Positions 12,767-21,332 of a stretch of 45,095 bases of DNA are shown here, piece after piece. The DNA comes from a virus, in IMG/VR virus record IMGVR_UViG_3300037349_000286, positions 1 through 45,095 of that record; one strand, given 5' to 3'. The translations under genes were made by a program, and so were the position numbers. Position 1 is the stretch's first letter; each line of letters begins with the position of its first letter. Under the pieces are notes generated by a model, which had not been told where the DNA came from, made no database searches, and saw only the letters and a program-made list of their open reading frames with translations.

Positions 12767-13897
12767 TTAAAAGTTAATACGGAATCCGTAAGCCCACAGT
12801 GCGGCGCCGGAGGCCGACGAGACATAATAAATGTTCGTGCTCTCGAGTTGAAACTCGAACAGGGAACGGCCGGAGATGCTCACCGCCCCGTCGACGCAGG
12901 CTGGATAAGGCGGCGTCGTGCCCTCGTTCGTGCCGAAGCCGCTGTTCGGGCCGCAGACCGCGTAGGAAGACATGCCGCCGTTATAGGAGCCCTGATGGTA
13001 GCCCTTGAAGGTCGCCGCATTGGGGGGAGTGTAGGGGCTGATCGAGATGGTAATCGGCGTAAGCGCGCCCGTATTGCTCCAGGTGCCTTGCTGGAGTGAC
13101 GAGACGAGGAGCGGAGTCGTATATTGGAAATCGTCGTCGTGCTGGACGAAGCCGACGATGTGCTTGCTGGCGTCGGTCAGGACCACGCCGATCAGGGTCG
13201 CGGTATAGCCGCTCGGCACAGTCGGCGCCGAGAAGCTGGCGGACATGAGGATATTTTGCGCGGCGGTCGCCTGATTATAAATCGCGTAGACCGCGTACCA
13301 GGTCGACGCCGCCAGCGAACCGGTGTCGAGGCCGCCGGCGCCGCTGACCGCGGTATTGAGAGTCTGGTTGTAGTTAGAGAGCGGAGTCGTCGCTCCGACG
13401 GTCAGATAATTCGCCGTCCAGGTCGCGGTCGTATTGGAGACCGATACGCCCTTGAGGTTCGAGAAGACGCCGGGCTGAACCCCTACCGATTCGGTGCTCC
13501 CGAGCGGGAGCCAGAATGCGCCATCCGCGCCGGGCGTGGTGGTGTTGGCGGCGGCGGTCGAATACCAATTCTGGATACCGCTGCCAGCGTTGTAAGAAAC
13601 AACCGCGCCGAGATTGTAGGAATAGGGATTTACGCCGCCGTTCATCGTCGTCGTGATAAAGGGCGGCGCACCGTTCTGCTGGAGGTACTGGATCGCGGTC
13701 GTGATGTCCTTTAGTACCTGATTCGATTGGGCGAGCGGGACAGGGAGGTATGCGGGATTGGTGGGGGCGAGTTCGTAGGGCGTCGTCCAGCCTTGGGCGT
13801 AGGAGACGCTGCCGTCGCTGGCTGGCGCGTCGGGTATGGTCGTGACCGTCCCCGATGTGGCCCAGATCGTGTCGAAATAGCCGCTTACTGGGCACAT
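12767..13897 (-). CDS. Tail fibre/collar-type structural protein (376 aa)
   Basis: ATG at 13897 with GGAGG 8 bases upstream; an in-frame TTG at 13912 is less likely. No signal peptide. The N-terminal part has TIWATSGTVTTIPDAPASDG and GWTTPYELAP with a tail-fibre-like tone, then FWLPLGSTESVG. The remainder is beta-rich with aromatic residues (AYGFRINF at the end). It is directly downstream of the DUF2612 baseplate gene, the usual place of the first virion fibre, and so is a candidate for the actual cytoplasmically assembled fibre. Confidence 0.65.
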   Translation of the reverse strand: MCPVSGYFDTIWATSGTVTTIPDAPASDGSVSYAQGWTTPYELAPTNPAYLPVPLAQSNQVLKDITTAIQYLQQNGAPPFITTTMNGGVNPYSYNLGAVVSYNAGSGIQNWYSTAAANTTTPGADGAFWLPLGSTESVGVQPGVFSNLKGVSVSNTTATWTANYLTVGATTPLSNYNQTLNTAVSGAGGLDTGSLAASTWYAVYAIYNQATAAQNILMSASFSAPTVPSGYTATLIGVVLTDASKHIVGFVQHDDDFQYTTPLLVSSLQQGTWSNTGALTPITISISPYTPPNAATFKGYHQGSYNGGMSSYAVCGPNSGFGTNEGTTPPYPACVDGAVSISGRSLFEFQLESTNIYYVSSASGAALWAYGFRINF

Positions 13898-13901
13898 GCT
13901 C

Positions 13902-14648
13902 TTAGCCTCCAAAATTTCCTTGACCGAATCCTAATCTTAGCGGCCCGAAGCCGAAGGAATTGATCGTGCCATCGCGATAGGTACTTTTTACCCCAGCCGG
14001 GCGCGCAAGTAAATCGAAGTTATTGAAGAGATATTGTAGCTCGAAGGTTAAAGGAAACAGGAACACGTAAATTTGCGTCATGTCGTGATTGTCGACGAGG
14101 AAAACCTTCCCGTATGCAGAGAAGACATAATTCATGAAGCGGTTGATCTCCGGCACCGTCCCGGACGAGCAGAGTTGAAAGTAGCGGAGCAAAAGAGCGA
14201 TTCGCTGAGTCGTGGCCGAGAAGTTAACCGTGACGCCGTTGAGGTTGCCAAAATTGGAATTCCCAAAATTACCATTGTCCGGGCCGAATCCGAACGATAG
14301 GACGCCCGATGGAGTCGCCCCTTCATTCACGAACAGCGGGAGATCAAGGATTATGCTCCACACGTCGAGACCAAACTCGTTGGCGGTCATGAGCGTAAAG
14401 ACGTTGGCGATCCAGTCGTTCCAGAAATCCTCGTAGTTCGCGTCGAGCCAGGTCTGCTTCGAGTTGACGAGCGACTGGAGGTTCGGCGCGTTGTTGTACT
14501 GCCAAAGAATCGCGCGCGTGACGTTAATGCCGAGATGGAGCTTTTGGATATCGGCATTCGATGTGACGATATCGCCAGCAATCCCGATGCCGTCCTCGCC
14601 GGTAATGATCGTGCCGTCCTCGCCGGCTATAAGCACCGGGACGGCCAT
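13902..14648 (-). CDS. DUF2612-type baseplate/tail protein
   Basis: A 248-residue protein with the pattern of DUF2612 phage tail proteins: WLDANYEDFWNDWIANVF.L, then G.DVWS.IL..P, F.FG......FG..NFG repeats, and the family end YLFNNFDLLARPAGVKSTY, followed by FGFGPLRLGFGQGNFGG. Such proteins follow the J-like baseplate gene in Bcep-type and related phages and probably join baseplate and fibres (comparable in position to P2 gpI). ATG at 14648 overlaps the J-like stop by one base. Confidence 0.8.
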   Translation of the reverse strand: MAVPVLIAGEDGTIITGEDGIGIAGDIVTSNADIQKLHLGINVTRAILWQYNNAPNLQSLVNSKQTWLDANYEDFWNDWIANVFTLMTANEFGLDVWSIILDLPLFVNEGATPSGVLSFGFGPDNGNFGNSNFGNLNGVTVNFSATTQRIALLLRYFQLCSSGTVPEINRFMNYVFSAYGKVFLVDNHDMTQIYVFLFPLTFELQYLFNNFDLLARPAGVKSTYRDGTINSFGFGPLRLGFGQGNFGG

Positions 14649-16240
14649 TAAACGTTCACCGTAATTCCGCCTGCAATAACATAGGCTTGCTGATTGAGGC
14701 CTATAGCGATGGGCGTGCTCGCGTAACTGGGCGATTCGCTGTTGATCGCGATCTCGACCGAGGAGACGTAACACCCCGGGTTCTCGATGGCGATGGCGCC
14801 GGCGATCTCGAACGGCGAGACCGGTTGCCCCACCCGAAAGCCCTGAAGCACCGAGGTATTGCCCGCCGGGTCGGTGACCGTCCCGGCCTGATAGTCCAGA
14901 ATCGCCTGTACGACCTGATCTGTCGTAGCACCGGTAACCACGACCTCGATCAGAATCTCAAGCTCGGTGGGCGTGTCGTAGAGGACGGTGTACGACTGCC
15001 CGGACGCCGGCTCGATCACTGGCGTCGCGACGGCACCGTTCCACGCGCAACCGCTCGACTTGTTCTCGAGCAGCGCGGCGGCGACGTCGGTCGCGGTGCC
15101 GCCAGCGACGCAGGCGTAGACTGAGCTCGCAATCAGCGAGATGCCCTGATTCGAGCCGAGGATGCTCGTCCCCGAGGTATAGCCGGGATAGCGCGTCCAT
15201 GTGCTCGACTCGGCGGAATAAAGCCCGTTCTGCGACGCAGTCGTCTGGTTCTTCACGAGAATGATATTTCCCGCAGATAGGCCCGATCCCCAATCGCCGC
15301 CGCCCTGTGTGCCGAGGCCCGAGAGCGTGATATTCGCCGTCGTAGTAAACGCCGCGACGGGCCAAGGATTCGGAACCGGCAGAACCTGGTCGCTCTCGGC
15401 GAAGGCGACCGAGTCGGTGCCGATCACGATCGCCCCGTTCGTTCCGGTGCCGGAAGTCGTCGTCATGCCCCAGATCGTGCCGGACAGCGTCGTGCCGCCC
15501 GTGACCGAGATCAGCATCCCCTGAGGCACCGAATTGTAGTTTTCGAGGAACGAGAGGCTCGGGACCCCGGGCACCGCATAGAGCGCCGAGGTGATGGCTT
15601 CCGCGAGCGAGAGGCCTTGGAAGGCGAGGGTATTTTTGCGGTAGGCGCGGAACGCCTGGTCGCTCTGGGTCGTCGAGCCGAGCGTCGTGACGCTGGCGGG
15701 CGAGCCGCCCGTGTTGTTGGTGACGCTCTCCCACCCGAGGATCGCGGTGACGATCTCGTTGAGCGCGCCGTTCGCGCAGGGGATAGGCCCGTAGGCAACG
15801 GACTGGAACGTCGCGTAGACCGTGCCCCCGGACGGTATGGTGGTCGTCTGGGTGAGCTGGAAGAGGTCGCCCGCCTCGGTCTGGGCTTGGGCGCCGACGG
15901 GAAGGACGGTGCCAGCAACCCCGGCAATCGTGACGTTGGTGACGGCCGTCGGCTGCTGCACCTGCCGCTGGATGCCGGTCAGTTGCCCGATGGCGTCGAG
16001 GAAGACCCCGCCGGCGATGTTCGGGTTGATCTGATTCGCGAGCGCTGCGTTGTTATTGAGCATGGTATTCAGCGAAATCGTCTCGGTCGTCATGATGACC
16101 CCTTGCGGCGTGGCCGGATCGATCACGAGGTCGGCACCCAAGGCTTGAATCCACCAGCTCTGCACGGTCGCGAGAGTCGAGGACGTGTCGGCGATGATTA
16201 CGCCTTGGGGCGATAGGTATGCGTAACTCGCGGACGTCAT
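14648..16240 (-). CDS. Baseplate J-like protein
   Basis: A 530-residue J-like baseplate wedge. The N-terminal region has GADLVIDPATPQGVI and an NINPNIAGGVFLDAIGQL motif; the core has TVLPVGAQAQTEAGDLF and GWESVTNNTGGSPAS; the family end has GFRVGQPVSPFEIAGAI. Between residues about 270 and 370 there is an extra module (ANITLSGLG, then IILVKNQTTASQNGLY), the pattern of a separate beta domain found inserted in many phage tail proteins. It overlaps the gp25/W-like gene by 4 bases. Confidence 0.85.
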   Translation of the reverse strand: MTSASYAYLSPQGVIIADTSSTLATVQSWWIQALGADLVIDPATPQGVIMTTETISLNTMLNNNAALANQINPNIAGGVFLDAIGQLTGIQRQVQQPTAVTNVTIAGVAGTVLPVGAQAQTEAGDLFQLTQTTTIPSGGTVYATFQSVAYGPIPCANGALNEIVTAILGWESVTNNTGGSPASVTTLGSTTQSDQAFRAYRKNTLAFQGLSLAEAITSALYAVPGVPSLSFLENYNSVPQGMLISVTGGTTLSGTIWGMTTTSGTGTNGAIVIGTDSVAFAESDQVLPVPNPWPVAAFTTTANITLSGLGTQGGGDWGSGLSAGNIILVKNQTTASQNGLYSAESSTWTRYPGYTSGTSILGSNQGISLIASSVYACVAGGTATDVAAALLENKSSGCAWNGAVATPVIEPASGQSYTVLYDTPTELEILIEVVVTGATTDQVVQAILDYQAGTVTDPAGNTSVLQGFRVGQPVSPFEIAGAIAIENPGCYVSSVEIAINSESPSYASTPIAIGLNQQAYVIAGGITVNV

Positions 16241-16602
16241 AGCGGGAACTCCTGCGCAAGGGTAAAGGCTTCGCCAAATTGATTCTGTATAACCGCGCTG
16301 TAGGAGAGCGTACCGCCGTTAAGCGTGGTTGTCAGGCTTTCGATCTGGATGACCCCCGGAACGGAGAGGATCGCCGCGCGGAGGTATGCCTCGAAGACCG
16401 GGATATTCGGCACGCCGACGAAGACAGCCTGGAAGAATGGGATGCCGTTGTTGATCGAGAAGACCTCCTCGCCGAGCGACGCGCGGGAGACGTTCTCGCA
16501 GGCCTGCTTCACCGCGGCCTGCTGAGTGGCCCACGCAAGATTTCCATTGGCATCGACGTAAATGTCGTTGTTCGATGCATTCGTAAGCGCCGTCTGGGTC
16601 AT
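16237..16602 (-). CDS. gp25/W-like baseplate wedge protein
   Basis: A 121-residue protein of the gp25/W family, which joins the baseplate wedge to the inner tube. It has DIYVDANGNLAWATQQAAVK, the family QACENV...LGEEVFSINNGIPFF and the segment NIPVFEAYLRAAILSVPGV. The gene order spike, W-like, J-like is conserved in contractile systems. Overlaps the next gene by ATGA; one base separates it from the preceding spike gene. Confidence 0.85.
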   Translation of the reverse strand: MTQTALTNASNNDIYVDANGNLAWATQQAAVKQACENVSRASLGEEVFSINNGIPFFQAVFVGVPNIPVFEAYLRAAILSVPGVIQIESLTTTLNGGTLSYSAVIQNQFGEAFTLAQEFPL

Positions 16603-17340
16603 TTATGTTCCCCCGTTGGGCGGCCCGGTGTCGCCCCCACCGGTCATAACGCCCGGATGCGTATGATTTAACATATCGACGCCCGTTCCGCCAGAACCGG
16701 AGGTGATGTTGCCGTCGGCCTGGATGGTGCCGGTCACGACCAGATTGCCGTTGATGGTCGTGGTGGTGCAGTCGAGATTTATGACCGGCGCGTCGATGAT
16801 GACGGTCGGCGCGGTGACCTTGACCTGGTCGGCCCAGATCGCGACCCGGACGGTGCCGGCGAGGTTTTGCAGGACGACGTTGGCCGCATCCTCGGATTGG
16901 ATCGTAAAGCCCGTAAGGATCGAGGGGATGAAGATCGCGTCCTCGAAGCTGTGCATCCGGCCGGAGGCGGGCGAGATGATCCGCCAGACCTGTTTGAAGA
17001 GCGAGATGTCCCGGTCGTTGGACTTGAGGAATCCAATATCGCCAGGGTTAATAGGGAAATTGAGGACGAAGCCGCCGCCTCCGAGTTGGAGCACAGGGAC
17101 GGACGCAATGGGTGCGCGCTGCTGGACGGTATTGAGCGTCGTGACGACGTTGATCATCGGCTGCACGGACGCGAAGTTGGTCGCGCGGTCATACGCGATC
17201 ACCTGCGCGGGTAGCATGTCGTCGATATTGCCCTGCAAGAACTTATTGAGCGCGAGCCGGAAGACGCCGTAGAGCCGACCGTCGACCGACGGGTTGCGGG
17301 ACGGTTGCCCGGATGGGGGGAGGTTCGAGGTATCGCTCAT
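16603..17340 (-). CDS. Baseplate spike protein (gp138/gpV-like)
   Basis: ATG at 17340 overlaps the hub gene's stop (ATGA). The 245-residue product has the gp138 N-terminal OB-fold pattern (residues about 30-130: LPAQVIAYDRATNFASVQP, VLQLGGGGFVLNFPINPGD, GFLKSNDRDI). Then comes a beta-prism stalk (VKVTAPTVIIDAPVINLDC) and a tip containing LNHTHPG.MTGG...PP, a motif seen in membrane-piercing spikes that bind metal through His. It probably forms the trimeric spike that punctures the cell envelope. Confidence 0.85.
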   Translation of the reverse strand: MSDTSNLPPSGQPSRNPSVDGRLYGVFRLALNKFLQGNIDDMLPAQVIAYDRATNFASVQPMINVVTTLNTVQQRAPIASVPVLQLGGGGFVLNFPINPGDIGFLKSNDRDISLFKQVWRIISPASGRMHSFEDAIFIPSILTGFTIQSEDAANVVLQNLAGTVRVAIWADQVKVTAPTVIIDAPVINLDCTTTTINGNLVVTGTIQADGNITSGSGGTGVDMLNHTHPGVMTGGGDTGPPNGGT

Positions 17341-18224
17341 CCGGTCGCTCCAAAGCCAACGGCGAGTCCAGCCGGTTTCGCCCAGATATTCCAGTACCAC
17401 GGCGCTTCCCAGGTCGCGATATCGAAGCCGAGCTTGAAGATCGTGAAGACGCCATTTGCCGCCGGGTTCATGGTGCTTTGTACCTGGATCAGGTCGCCGG
17501 CACGGAGTTCGCTATTGATCAGCATCTTCACGCTCAGGCCAAAGGTATCGGTCTCGGGGACGCCGATCATCCCCGTCTCGGAGTTGACAAGGAGCGGAGA
17601 GTTGTTGCGGGCCGGAGGGGGAGCTGCGGGGGTGGGGCCGCCAGAGAGGACGACGAGGACTCCGTTGTCAGGGAAAGCCCAGACGTTGCCGAGAGCCTTG
17701 AGTTTGTCGATCAGCTTTGCCACGGCACCAGTGAACGAGAAGTTGCCGACCTGAAAGTCCGTCCCCTTGAACTGGAGGGTAAGGTGGTTGAGGGTCGCGA
17801 CCTCCTGGGCGATGACGGAGAGCGAGGACATCGGGCCCATGTTGAGGGCGCCGATATTGCCGAGCCAGTACTGGTTCGCGAGGCTCTGGAATGTTAACCC
17901 GATATCCGGCGGCTGCGACGGATTTGCGGCGGCGGCCTGCCCCGCGAAGAGCAGGAAAGTTCCGGTAGAAGCACGTCCTACCTCAAGCTGGATGTTGGCA
18001 AATAGACGCGGTGCCGGGGGGGGCTGCCATGGGACGCACTTCTTGACGAGGAAGTCGCGCGTCGACTTGGCGATATTGTCGATACGAATCGCGCACTCGC
18101 CGAGCATCCCGTCGGTGTATTTCGTGCCGCTCGAGCGAATATAGTAATTTTGATCCCACGTAAATACCTGGTCTTCGACCGAGACGGTGAATTGTAGGAG
18201 CCTTGAATCAAAAGCCTCGCTCAT
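17337..18224 (-). CDS. Baseplate hub protein (gp27/D-like)
   Basis: A 295-residue protein with no single short signature, but its features fit the hub that holds the spike: N-terminal FTVSVEDQVFTWDQNYYIR, an IDNIAKSTRDFLVKKC helix, VGRASTGTFLLFAGQA, and C-terminal PETDTFGLSVKMLINSELRAGD..QVQS. These are seen in phage baseplate hub families of Bcep-like phages. Position directly before the spike gene and after the plug-like gene supports the assignment. Confidence 0.75.
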   Translation of the reverse strand: MSEAFDSRLLQFTVSVEDQVFTWDQNYYIRSSGTKYTDGMLGECAIRIDNIAKSTRDFLVKKCVPWQPPPAPRLFANIQLEVGRASTGTFLLFAGQAAAANPSQPPDIGLTFQSLANQYWLGNIGALNMGPMSSLSVIAQEVATLNHLTLQFKGTDFQVGNFSFTGAVAKLIDKLKALGNVWAFPDNGVLVVLSGGPTPAAPPPARNNSPLLVNSETGMIGVPETDTFGLSVKMLINSELRAGDLIQVQSTMNPAANGVFTIFKLGFDIATWEAPWYWNIWAKPAGLAVGFGATG

Positions 18225-18227
18225 GCG

Positions 18228-18650
18228 TCACCCGGCAACATAACCAACGGGCGAGAGCCTCAAGGGCAGCCCGCCGACGGGATCGAAGGATTGCGCCGTC
18301 ACCGTCGGGACGTAGCGCGACGCGGCGACCGGCGGCGTGCGGAAGGCCGCGAGCTCGGCGGCCGAGAAGTAGAGCAACGACTGCGTGAGGTTGAACTGCT
18401 CGTAGTTCGGAAGCTGGTTATTTGCCGTCAGGAACATGAAGTTGCCGTCGCCGTCCTCTAGGTACTGGGACGGGATCAGGGGCTGGCAGGCGACCGCACG
18501 TAGATTCTCGACGACCAGCGTCCCGTCGAGCGAGACGGAGACGCTCATGACCCCGCCGGTCGCGCGGATCGAGAAGTTATAGTCATTGTTGCCGAGGGTG
18601 ATCGAAAACGCCTGGCTCGGGATTGCTTGGATAGGTACGCCTATCGGCAT
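18228..18650 (-). CDS. Baseplate plug-like protein
   Basis: ATG at 18650 with AAGGA upstream; upstream in-frame codons belong to the overlapping neighbour. The 140-residue protein has the plug family pattern: PIQAIPSQAFSITLGNNDYN, then SIRATG, SVSLDGTLVVENLRAVACQP, LEDGDGNFMFL. The plug is a small ring component within the baseplate hub. It lies between the TM-anchored protein and the hub gene. The C-terminal 35 residues extend beyond the domain core. Confidence 0.7.
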   Translation of the reverse strand: MPIGVPIQAIPSQAFSITLGNNDYNFSIRATGGVMSVSVSLDGTLVVENLRAVACQPLIPSQYLEDGDGNFMFLTANNQLPNYEQFNLTQSLLYFSAAELAAFRTPPVAASRYVPTVTAQSFDPVGGLPLRLSPVGYVAG

Positions 18651-18655
18651 TTGGG

Positions 18656-19195
18656 CTATCCTTGCGTAAGAGGAAAATCGAAGCAGCGTAGCTGCCCCTG
18701 ATACCAGCAAGCAACCGCGCGCACCGGGCGGGCCAAGCCGTCCTGATCCGGGATGGCATACTTGCTTTTCGGAACTGGTACCCAGTCATCCGGCGCGCCG
18801 CTATCGGGGCCGAAAGTTTTCTTGTCGATAAAGACCTCCATCGTGCCGCCGTTGTTGCGCGTATCGACCTCGCGGCAATCCGCCTCGGTGCAGGAGTAAC
18901 CCGTCCATGTATTGCCGGGCGTCGGTAACCTGAGGCTCTTGAAGTACGGCGCAAAAGCGGGATTGGCGCCATCCGGGGGCGCTGCTTTGGTCACGGTGAC
19001 GGAGATCGCCAACGCTATAGCGCCAATCTTGAAAGCCCGGAATATCTGTCGGGCCTTCCTCAATTCCCCGATCTGATCTTGCACGACCCGGAAGCCGGTG
19101 GACAGGCCGTGCGCGGTCGTGAGCCGGTCGGCGATGCGCCACTGGTAGGCGTTTTGCTTCTCGATCAGGAGGATGGATTCCGGGTGCCGTTTCAT
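18656..19195 (-). CDS. Membrane-anchored protein with Cys-containing external domain
   Basis: A 179-residue protein in two parts. Residues 1-50 form a charged helix (QWRIADRLTTAHGLSTGFRV). Residues about 54-70 are hydrophobic (FKIGAIALAISVTVT), a likely membrane anchor or signal anchor. The rest matches a domain common as small secreted proteins in alphaproteobacteria: FKSLRLPTPG, SCTEADCREVDTR, then EVFID, WVPVPKSKYAIP, ACWYQGQLRCFDFP. Two Cys pairs could form disulfides in the periplasm. Finding it inside baseplate genes is odd; it overlaps the Dit-like gene by ATGA. Roles in superinfection exclusion or in lysis are possible but unproven. Confidence 0.65.
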   Translation of the reverse strand: MKRHPESILLIEKQNAYQWRIADRLTTAHGLSTGFRVVQDQIGELRKARQIFRAFKIGAIALAISVTVTKAAPPDGANPAFAPYFKSLRLPTPGNTWTGYSCTEADCREVDTRNNGGTMEVFIDKKTFGPDSGAPDDWVPVPKSKYAIPDQDGLARPVRAVACWYQGQLRCFDFPLTQG

Positions 19196-19875
19196 TGGTT
19201 GAACCCCGCGCCGATGGTTTGTTGGGAGACCATGCTCTGTACGCCAGATATCTCTGGGGCTGAAGTCGAGAATGGCGACGACGAAGCAGGAAGCGCCGAC
19301 GTGCCGCCGATGGTCTGGACGCCGTTGAGCGTGTAGGCGGGCTGCTGCGGCGGGATGCTGCTCAGGTCTAAAGTGCCGTCCGGATTGGTAGCGTAATTCA
19401 CGGTATAGGCGTTTTGGTTGCCGAGGTTCTGCGTGTTAGCCTGCGTCGGGTCGGCCGGCGCGTAGCTGGTAACCGACGTGACGACCTGAACCTGCCGGAA
19501 GCGGATCGTCATGGGCAGCGCGTCGTATTTCTCGGGCGTCTCTTCGTGAGGTATCTCCGCGATGATCATATTCGGATAACTCGACGCCTTGGTCTGGACG
19601 GTGAGGAGTTCCGATTGCTGCCAGAGCTGCCATATCTCGGCATACAGATCGCGCGAGAATGGGGAAGGGAGGATCAGCTCCATCTGAAGTTCGACGGGAA
19701 GGATGACCTTGTAGTCCGAGACGATTTGCCCGGTCTCGAGCGGATGATCCATGAGGCGGGCGGAGGGCCTTGGAAAGGCGCGGACGGGGCGCGCCTCCGC
19801 AAACACTTGATTGAAGCTGTCATCGAACACGCCAACGATATCGAGCGGCGAACCGAAGGGGAGGATCGTGGGCAT
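19192..19875 (-). CDS. Dit-like tail/baseplate protein
   Basis: The first 150 residues have the pattern of Dit-like phage tail proteins that sit at the tube-baseplate junction: ARLMDHPLETGQIVSDYKVI, then LELPV-like VELQMELILPSPF, QLWQQSELLTVQTKASSYPN, IPHEETPEKYDALPMTIRFR. The C-terminal 75 residues are Gln/Pro/Ser/Thr-rich and likely flexible. It follows the tape measure gene with a one-base overlap, the normal place for this protein. Confidence 0.75.
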   Translation of the reverse strand: MPTILPFGSPLDIVGVFDDSFNQVFAEARPVRAFPRPSARLMDHPLETGQIVSDYKVILPVELQMELILPSPFSRDLYAEIWQLWQQSELLTVQTKASSYPNMIIAEIPHEETPEKYDALPMTIRFRQVQVVTSVTSYAPADPTQANTQNLGNQNAYTVNYATNPDGTLDLSSIPPQQPAYTLNGVQTIGGTSALPASSSPFSTSAPEISGVQSMVSQQTIGAGFNQ

Positions 19876-21332
19876 TAGTAGAGCACCCCGTCGTCCATTG
19901 AGCCGATCGTCTGCGAATATTCCTTCTGCATTGAGCCGTTGAAGTCGCGCGCGATCCCACCGGCATCGGTCGCTTGGGTATTGATCGTGACGCTGCCAAT
20001 AGAGAGGGCGTTGCTGCTCGAACTAGTCGTGCTGTTGATAGGCGATTGATTTGCTTCGCCGACGGCGCCCGCAGCCACGGCGGCCATGAGTCTGGAATCG
20101 GAAGCCCATGGAGCAAGTCCCTGCTGACTGTAAATAAGGGATGCAACCCTCGTTTGCACGTCAAATGGGGCTGACATTGCCGTGGGGTACTGGCTTAAAT
20201 CCACTCCGGCCTGCGGGGCAAACTGGCGCCATGTTCCATTGAGGATTTGGTAATAGCCGCTGGCCGTGGAGGCTGGAGTTCCTCCGGGCCCGCTCGCGTT
20301 TGGGACGTTCCTGTTGCCGCTTTCATACTGGGATATCAGGGAAAGGGTGCTGGATGCGGAACCGGAGCCCGTGGGAGCCCCAAGGGTCGATTTTGGGGTC
20401 GTGGGGGACGCCTGATCATAGGCTCCGCCAGAAAGTTTCTCCCCGACCCATCCCGCGCCCTTGAGGAGGCCTTGTATGAAGGGGACATTAACGATAGCCC
20501 CTGCGATGTCCAGGATCGCGGCCAGCGTATTGGCCGTCATTTCAAGGACGGTAAGGAAAACCTTCGCGGCGGGGATTGCTTTCGTAAAGGTGCTCTGGAA
20601 CTCCGTACCAATATTCGCCCATTGATTCTTGATGTCGACGCTCGCCTTCGCCGTGCGCTCATTTACCGCGACTAGTTTTTCCTGTTGGGCGAGGATCTGA
20701 GTAACCTTCTGGTATCCCTGATCGAGCAGGAGTACTTCCCCGGGCGTCAAGCCAAGCTGCGTCGCGCGCTGGAGGCGCTGGCTGTCCGTCAACCCCTCCC
20801 ATGCCTTAGCGAGCGTCAGGAAGTCCCGCGTGACAAACTTGATCCGGTCGTTGACGCCGAGCGCCGCGTACTGCTCGTTGAGCTTCGAGATGTAGCCGAG
20901 GAACTCGCCTGCAGAGCCGCCCGCCTGCTGCACGGCCTTGTCCCATACGGCTAACTCATGGGCGCTGATCCCGGTAAGTTTCGAGGTCTTTTGCAACTCG
21001 AAATTATAGTCAATCACCCCGACGACGCCGTCCTTGATCTTCTTGAGCACCTCGACGGCACCTGTAAAGATACCGAGCCCGGCAGCGACCTGCCCGGCCA
21101 TCGAGTAGAACGATGTCCCGAGCTTGTCGGTCTGGTCGGTGGTGTCGCGGAGGTCTTTGATGTGATCGGTGCGGAGCTTCCGGAGGGCCTTGAGCTGGTT
21201 CTGCTCGGACTCTGTACGTTTGTTGCCCTTCTCGGCGAGACCCGCAATCGCCTTGTCGAGGGCGTCGATGTCCGCGCGCGCCTGCTTGGCGTCGGTGCCG
21301 TATTTGATGAAGAACTCTTCGACGATATTCAT
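19875..21332 (-). CDS. Tape measure protein with lytic transglycosylase-like domain
   Basis: A 485-residue tape measure. The N-terminal 75 residues are a charged coiled coil, followed by hydrophobic Gly/Ala segments (SMAGQVAAGLGIFTGAVEVL; VFLTVLEMTANTLAAILDIA) typical of tape measures that enter the membrane. Residues about 335-425 look lysozyme/transglycosylase-like: LISQYESGNRN with a candidate catalytic Glu, SGYYQILNGTWRQFAP and DVQTRVASLIYSQQG. It would help the tail cross peptidoglycan. ATG at 21332 is favoured over GTG at 21353 because it forms ATGA with the frameshifted chaperone and has GAGG upstream. At under 500 residues it is short for a long-tailed phage, implying a short tail. 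Confidence 0.85.
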   Translation of the reverse strand: MNIVEEFFIKYGTDAKQARADIDALDKAIAGLAEKGNKRTESEQNQLKALRKLRTDHIKDLRDTTDQTDKLGTSFYSMAGQVAAGLGIFTGAVEVLKKIKDGVVGVIDYNFELQKTSKLTGISAHELAVWDKAVQQAGGSAGEFLGYISKLNEQYAALGVNDRIKFVTRDFLTLAKAWEGLTDSQRLQRATQLGLTPGEVLLLDQGYQKVTQILAQQEKLVAVNERTAKASVDIKNQWANIGTEFQSTFTKAIPAAKVFLTVLEMTANTLAAILDIAGAIVNVPFIQGLLKGAGWVGEKLSGGAYDQASPTTPKSTLGAPTGSGSASSTLSLISQYESGNRNVPNASGPGGTPASTASGYYQILNGTWRQFAPQAGVDLSQYPTAMSAPFDVQTRVASLIYSQQGLAPWASDSRLMAAVAAGAVGEANQSPINSTTSSSSNALSIGSVTINTQATDAGGIARDFNGSMQKEYSQTIGSMDDGVLY

